Positions 32,290-35,371 of a stretch of 35,371 nt of DNA are shown one piece after another. The stretch's first letter is position 1; every line of letters begins with the position of its first letter. The notes beneath the pieces are model-generated. The model worked only from the letters and a program-made list of their open reading frames with translations, did not search any database and was not told the DNA's origin. The position numbers were made by a program, and so were the translations under genes. Location of the stretch: contig NZ_JAGGOO010000147.1 of assembly GCF_018614415.1 (NCBI RefSeq), positions 1 through 35,371 on the forward strand, read 5' to 3'. Source of the stretch: Streptomyces sp. ISL-12 (GTDB lineage Bacteria > Actinomycetota > Actinomycetes > Streptomycetales > Streptomycetaceae).

Positions 32290-33354
32290 TCAGCCCACCA
32301 GCAGGTCGGCCTTCAGCTGCCGCAGTTCCCGGCTGTCCAGCCCCAGGGCCTTCTTCTCGTACGCCGCGAACGAGCCGAACTCGTCCTTGACCTCCTCGAA
32401 CCCGGAGTTGAGGTACTCGGCGCGGACGTCCAGCATCGGCTTGTACACGGCGGCCTGTTCGGCGGGCATGGCCGCGAGTGCGGCGGCGTTGGCCTCGGCC
32501 CGGTAGTCGTTGGAGGCGAGGTAGTCGGCCATCACCGTCGCCCGGTCCACACCGAGCATGGTGAGCAGCGCGGCGCTGGCCCAGCCGGTGCGGTCCTTGC
32601 CGGCGGTGCAGTGGTAGACCGAGCCGTCGGCGTCGTCCGCGATGCCGTTGAACACAGTCGTGTACGCGGCCTTGCCGGTCTCACTGCTGACCATCGACTT
32701 CTCGGCGTCGACCATCATCTGCGCGGCGCCCTCGGCGGTCGTGGGCATCGTCGAGACGGGGCTGGAGCCGCCGAGGACGTCCGCCAGGACATAGCGCACC
32801 CCACTGGGCAGCCGGTCCGGCGCGGCGGTCCGCTCGGAGGTCATCCGCAGGTCGTAGTCGGTGTCGATGCCGAGCCGCTTCAGCTTGGCCAGATCGGCGG
32901 CGGTGAGCTTGTCCCAGGCGTCGGAGCGGTAGACGACGCCCATCTTGACCCACTGGCCGTCGGCGGTACGGTAGCCGCCCGCGTCCCGGAAGTTGACGGC
33001 CCCGTCGAGCTGGATCAGCCGGTCGGCGAGGTGCAGCTTGCCACCGCGCTCGGGCACCAGGTCGAACCAGTGGCGGTCGGCGCCGCGCAGCCCCTTGACG
33101 ACGACGGACCCCTTCGCGCCCCCGGAGGCGACGGTCCGCCCGTTCGCCTTGACGGCCACCTTCCGCACGCCCGGTGCCTTCCAGGTGACCTTGTAGGACC
33201 CGTCGTCCCGCGCGGTGACCTCGGCGGCGGTGAAGGGTATCTCCCGCGAGTCGGGCCCGTGCGGCGCCGCGGAGGCGGCGGGGGCGGCGATCCCGGTGAA
33301 CAGCGCGGCGGCCGTCAGGGCGTAGGCGGCCCTGACACGTGTCGAATGCGTCAT
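32290..33354 (-). CDS. Secreted tyrosine-type protein phosphatase
   Basis: The product has 354 residues. A Sec signal peptide (AAYALTAAALFTGIAAPAASA, cleavage near 30) precedes an Ig-like beta domain (about 40-112). The phosphatase domain then has GAVNFRDAGGYRTADG and the CX5R loop HCTAGKDRTG, with nucleophile C249 and R255. The AGKDRTG form is that of the Y_phosphatase3 family, whose members dephosphorylate phosphotyrosine or phosphoinositides. Being exported, it may act on the host environment or release phosphate. GGAGAG lies about ten bases before the ATG. Confidence 0.9.
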   Translation of the reverse strand: MTHSTRVRAAYALTAAALFTGIAAPAASAAPHGPDSREIPFTAAEVTARDDGSYKVTWKAPGVRKVAVKANGRTVASGGAKGSVVVKGLRGADRHWFDLVPERGGKLHLADRLIQLDGAVNFRDAGGYRTADGQWVKMGVVYRSDAWDKLTAADLAKLKRLGIDTDYDLRMTSERTAAPDRLPSGVRYVLADVLGGSSPVSTMPTTAEGAAQMMVDAEKSMVSSETGKAAYTTVFNGIADDADGSVYHCTAGKDRTGWASAALLTMLGVDRATVMADYLASNDYRAEANAAALAAMPAEQAAVYKPMLDVRAEYLNSGFEEVKDEFGSFAAYEKKALGLDSRELRQLKADLLVG

Positions 33355-33404
33355 GGCCGGAACTCTCCGGTGCCCTGACGGTCACCGCGCTAACGGATCA
33401 CGAA

Positions 33405-33611
33405 CTAGGCCGGTCGGTCGGGCGACGTGATCGTGCCCGTGAACGATGTCCAGGTGGCGTCCGTGAAGGACAGATGGGGGCGCGAGGTGTCCTTCGAGTC
33501 GCGGACGTGGACGGTCGAGCCGGGGGCGGTGGCGGATATGGCAACCTCGACGCACTCAGGGCCGTCGTTGCTGCTGTAGCTGCTCTTGAACCACTTCAGC
33601 GCGGAGCTCAT
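33405..33611 (-). CDS. scr2: DUF397 small protein, XRE partner
   Basis: The product has 68 residues, typical DUF397: WFKSSYSSNDGPECVEVAI, then VHVRDSKD and a C-terminal beta segment. Its ATG overlaps the TGA of the XRE gene (ATGA), so the pair is translationally coupled. In S. coelicolor an XRE-DUF397 pair at SCO4441-SCO4442 (Scr1-Scr2) strongly promotes antibiotic production when overexpressed. The symbol is by synteny and recall only. DUF397 proteins are thought to bind and modulate the adjacent DNA-binding protein. Confidence 0.8.
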   Translation of the reverse strand: MSSALKWFKSSYSSNDGPECVEVAISATAPGSTVHVRDSKDTSRPHLSFTDATWTSFTGTITSPDRPA

Positions 33612-34420
33612 GTCACTTCTCCCAAGACTTTTTTGATGAACGCCAGAGACTCACCGGGCGTGAGAGCCTGCGCCCGGATCATTCCATAGCGCATTTCGAG
33701 TTTCTGGACCTCACGCGGATCAGTGATCAGACGGCTGTACAGCTGCCCTTCCGAGTGCCCGAGGGTCTTGCCGCCCCGGAGTTTCAGCACTTGGAGCGAT
33801 CCGGCCATCCCCGCGTGCTCCTCCCGCTCGGTCGGCATCACCTGGATCGTGACGTGCCGCATCTGCCCGACGTCCAGCAGGTGTTCGAGCTGTCGTCGCA
33901 TCACCAGTCTGCCTCCGAGCGGCCTGCGCAGGGTCACCTCTTCCTGGACGAAGGTGAACTCCGGGTGGGGTACCCGATCGAAGACGGACTTCCGTGCCAT
34001 GCGCGCCGCGACGTGCCGCTCGATCTCCTCCTCGGCGAAGGCGGGCCGTCGCATCACGTACAGGGCTCGGGCGTACTCCTCCGTCTGCAACAGACCGTGC
34101 ACGTGCAGCCCGGCGTACGCACCCATCTCGACGGCGTCCGCCTCCACCTTGGCGAGGTCCCGCACCTTCTTCGGGAAGTGGGCCTTCTCCACGTCCTCCT
34201 TCATGGCGGAGAGCTTGCCGCCCGCGCCGAGGACGACATCCGAGTTGTCGAGGAAGTCCGGCTTGGGGGCCCGGCGTCCCCGCTCCACGGACGACACCAT
34301 TTCCTCGCTGTACCCGATGGCGGGTCCCAGTTCCGATTGCTTCATCCCGGCGGCCTCACGCCACAGCTTGACCTGCCGACCGACTGCCTGGAGCATGGCC
34401 GCGGCCTCTTCGTCCTCCAC
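33608..34420 (-). CDS. scr1: XRE-family regulator with DUF5753 domain
   Basis: The product has 270 residues. The N-terminal HTH (about 12-60) has WREAAGMKQSELGPAIGYSE and MVSSVERGRR. It is followed by the DUF5753 domain: HVHGLLQTEEYARALY, then ARMARKSVF and HVTIQVMPTEREEHAGM. Streptomyces encode dozens of such WhiJ/BldB-associated regulators, each usually next to a DUF397 gene. GTG 34420 is chosen because GGAGGG sits four to five bases upstream; ATG/GTG codons further upstream (to 34462) lack such a site. Together with the divergent ATPase gene it forms the classic three-gene set. The assignment to Scr1 is by position. Confidence 0.82.
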   Translation of the reverse strand: MEDEEAAAMLQAVGRQVKLWREAAGMKQSELGPAIGYSEEMVSSVERGRRAPKPDFLDNSDVVLGAGGKLSAMKEDVEKAHFPKKVRDLAKVEADAVEMGAYAGLHVHGLLQTEEYARALYVMRRPAFAEEEIERHVAARMARKSVFDRVPHPEFTFVQEEVTLRRPLGGRLVMRRQLEHLLDVGQMRHVTIQVMPTEREEHAGMAGSLQVLKLRGGKTLGHSEGQLYSRLITDPREVQKLEMRYGMIRAQALTPGESLAFIKKVLGEVT

Positions 34421-34480
34421 TTTTCCCTCCCGAAGTACCAGCAGTACGACCACGTCGGGCAACCGGACAGTGACTCTGAG

Positions 34481-34506
34481 TACCGTCGTCGTCGCTGTTC
34501 ACGGTA
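34481..34506. promoter_or_regulatory. Inverted repeat in the XRE/ATPase divergent promoter
   Basis: TACCGT (34481-34486) and ACGGTA (34501-34506) are complementary arms with a 14-bp spacer, in the 110-bp gap between two divergent starts. This is a candidate binding site for the neighbouring XRE protein. Confidence 0.4.
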
Positions 34507-34530
34507 GGGACAGACGGCCACGCTGGTGGC

Positions 34531-34977
34531 ATGACTCGTGATTTCGCCCCCGAAATGACGTACGCCGCACGTCACTTCACTCTTCAGCTGTCCGCGACCC
34601 GGCGGGGCGCGCGGCTCGCCCGGCTGCTCACCGAGCGCCAGCTCGACGACTGGGACGTGCGGTCGGAGGCGGCGGCGCAGATCGTGGCGGAGCTGGCGTC
34701 CAACGCCGTACTGCACGGACATGTGCCGGGCCGCGACTTCCGGCTGACCCTGTGGCTGCGCGCCGGCCGCACCCTGCGCGTCGAGGTGACCGACGCCCGG
34801 GGCGACCGGGTGCCGAGTGCCCAGGACCCGGCGCTGGAGGAGGGTGGCCGGGGGCTGCTCATCGTGGCGGCGTACGCGGACCGCTGGGGAGTGGAGCGGA
34901 CACCGCCGACGAAGACGGTCTGGGCGGAACTTGTCCTGGACCATCGACGCGTGGCAGGTGACCGGGGTGTCAGGTGA
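34531..34977 (+). CDS. RsbW-like ATP-binding protein of the XRE/DUF397 set
   Basis: The single-domain GHKL ATPase has 148 residues. The N box is IVAELASNAVLHG (about 51-63) and the ATP lid is EEGGRGLLIVAAYADRWGV (about 102-120). In many Streptomyces loci a gene of this class stands divergent to, or beside, an XRE-DUF397 pair, as in the abaA and whiJ regions, so a joint signalling role is likely. Whether it acts as a kinase is unknown. The start could be ATG 34531 or 34555; neither has a strong ribosome binding site. Confidence 0.82.
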   Translation: MTRDFAPEMTYAARHFTLQLSATRRGARLARLLTERQLDDWDVRSEAAAQIVAELASNAVLHGHVPGRDFRLTLWLRAGRTLRVEVTDARGDRVPSAQDPALEEGGRGLLIVAAYADRWGVERTPPTKTVWAELVLDHRRVAGDRGVR

Positions 34978-34983
34978 CGGTCG

Positions 34984-35119
34984 GGGCCGCTCGCTTCTTG
35001 GCAGTGTCGTGCTTCCACGGCCCGCCTCAAGGGCGCTTCGCGTCGCCTTCGGCGATGGGCCTGCGGCCCACCCTTGACCCGGTCCGCTGCAGCACGGGGA
35101 AGAAGCGAGCGAGCGGCCC
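34984..35119. repeat. Large imperfect inverted repeat with a three-hairpin tip
   Basis: The outer arms pair GGCCGCTCGCTTCTT on the left with AAGAAGCGAG(CGAG)CGGCC on the right, with a four-base bulge. The middle pairs CGTGC/GCACG, CGG/CCG and CCG/CGG. The tip is closed by TCAAGGG (35027-35033)/CCCTTGA (35071-35077). Inside it are three contiguous hairpins with 3-nt loops: CGC-TTC-GCG, TCGCC-TTC-GGCGA and TGGGCC-TGC-GGCCCA. I have an unverified impression that similar sequences recur in Streptomyces genomes. Confidence 0.75.
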
Positions 35120-35144
35120 GGGAAAGCGGTGGCCCAGCGGCAAC

Positions 35145-35173
35145 GGGCCCCCAGGTCTGTGATCTGGGGGCCC
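35145..35173 (+). terminator. 13-bp stem, 3-nt loop terminator
   Basis: GGGCCCCCAGGTC (35145-35157) pairs with GATCTGGGGGCCC (35161-35173), with one G-U wobble and the loop TGT. It is the strongest simple hairpin downstream of the ATPase gene. Confidence 0.75.
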
Positions 35174-35234
35174 GGCGTGGCGGTTGCGCGCCCGCGCCTC
35201 GCCAGCACGCCGGGCCGTCTCGGCGGCTGACGCC

Positions 35235-35290
<56 letters not shown>

Positions 35291-35371
35291 CTTGATTCTC
35301 GACCCGGGTCGGGGTCCGGGGTCCGGTCCGGGGTCCGGAGTCCGCCCGGAGGGTGGTACCTCTGAAAGTGG

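Noticed and set aside
34984..35119. tRNA gene, because of the cloverleaf shape
   Set aside because: The stems have 3-nt loops, with no anticodon loop, T-loop consensus or CCA-compatible acceptor stem.

Overview
The window is chromosomal DNA of a Streptomyces species. GC content is very high, codon third positions are almost always G or C, GTG starts and purine-rich ribosome binding sites are common, and the gene content is typical of the genus. From memory, the gene order runs parallel to the S. coelicolor block around SCO4400-SCO4443 (purU, a sigma/anti-sigma pair, kbpA, afsK, afsS, afsR, FO synthase, an XRE-DUF397 pair). The proteins differ from the S. coelicolor versions (AfsR is about 17 residues longer), so this is a related species. 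Synteny and SCO numbers are from memory, not from a search. Layout: (1) 1-4266 holds the 3' part of a one-pass membrane protein with ATQY repeats, a convergent substrate-binding lipoprotein, an SCO4402-type protein and purU. (2) 4267-8810 is a signalling block: ECF-like sigma factor, translationally coupled zinc anti-sigma protein fused to a mycothiol-dependent-isomerase-like domain, STAS anti-sigma antagonist, four-EF-hand calcium protein and an RsbW-type ATPase. (3) 9278-17301 is transport, metabolism and local regulation: two MFS transporters, a DJ-1/AraC regulator, a secreted tannase-like esterase, a GNAT acetyltransferase, two coupled PNPOx-fold flavoproteins and a TetR regulator. (4) 17424-24957 is the global antibiotic-production switch: kbpA (AfsK inhibitor), afsK (Ser/Thr kinase), afsS (small DNHAT-repeat effector) and afsR (SARP-NB-ARC-TPR activator). 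(5) 25184-31773 holds an endonuclease/phosphatase-fold protein, a Tat-exported PHP metallohydrolase, an F420-type LLM oxidoreductase next to fbiC (FO synthase), and a secreted protein resembling an L,D-transpeptidase without its catalytic residues. (6) 31757-34977 holds a DUF2165 membrane protein, a secreted CX5R phosphatase and an XRE/DUF397 pair divergent from an RsbW-like ATPase. How the genes work together: in the afs switch KbpA restrains AfsK autophosphorylation, AfsK phosphorylates AfsR, and AfsR drives afsS. The sequence adds an 11-bp direct-repeat operator (AfsR/PhoP type) upstream of afsS, a 13-bp hairpin in the afsS leader and an inverted repeat in front of afsK. The most unusual non-coding structures are a 12-unit, exactly 26-bp-periodic array between the convergent afsK and afsS genes, and a ~136-bp rod-like inverted repeat at 34984-35119 whose tip folds into a three-hairpin cloverleaf with no unpaired junction bases. 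Other items are two perfect Streptomyces DnaA boxes ahead of an MFS gene, several perfect operator-like palindromes in divergent promoters, 9-bp repeats ahead of the calcium-protein gene and a 29-bp tandem duplication across the purU stop codon. No tRNA, rRNA, insertion sequence, CRISPR array or prophage gene was recognised.
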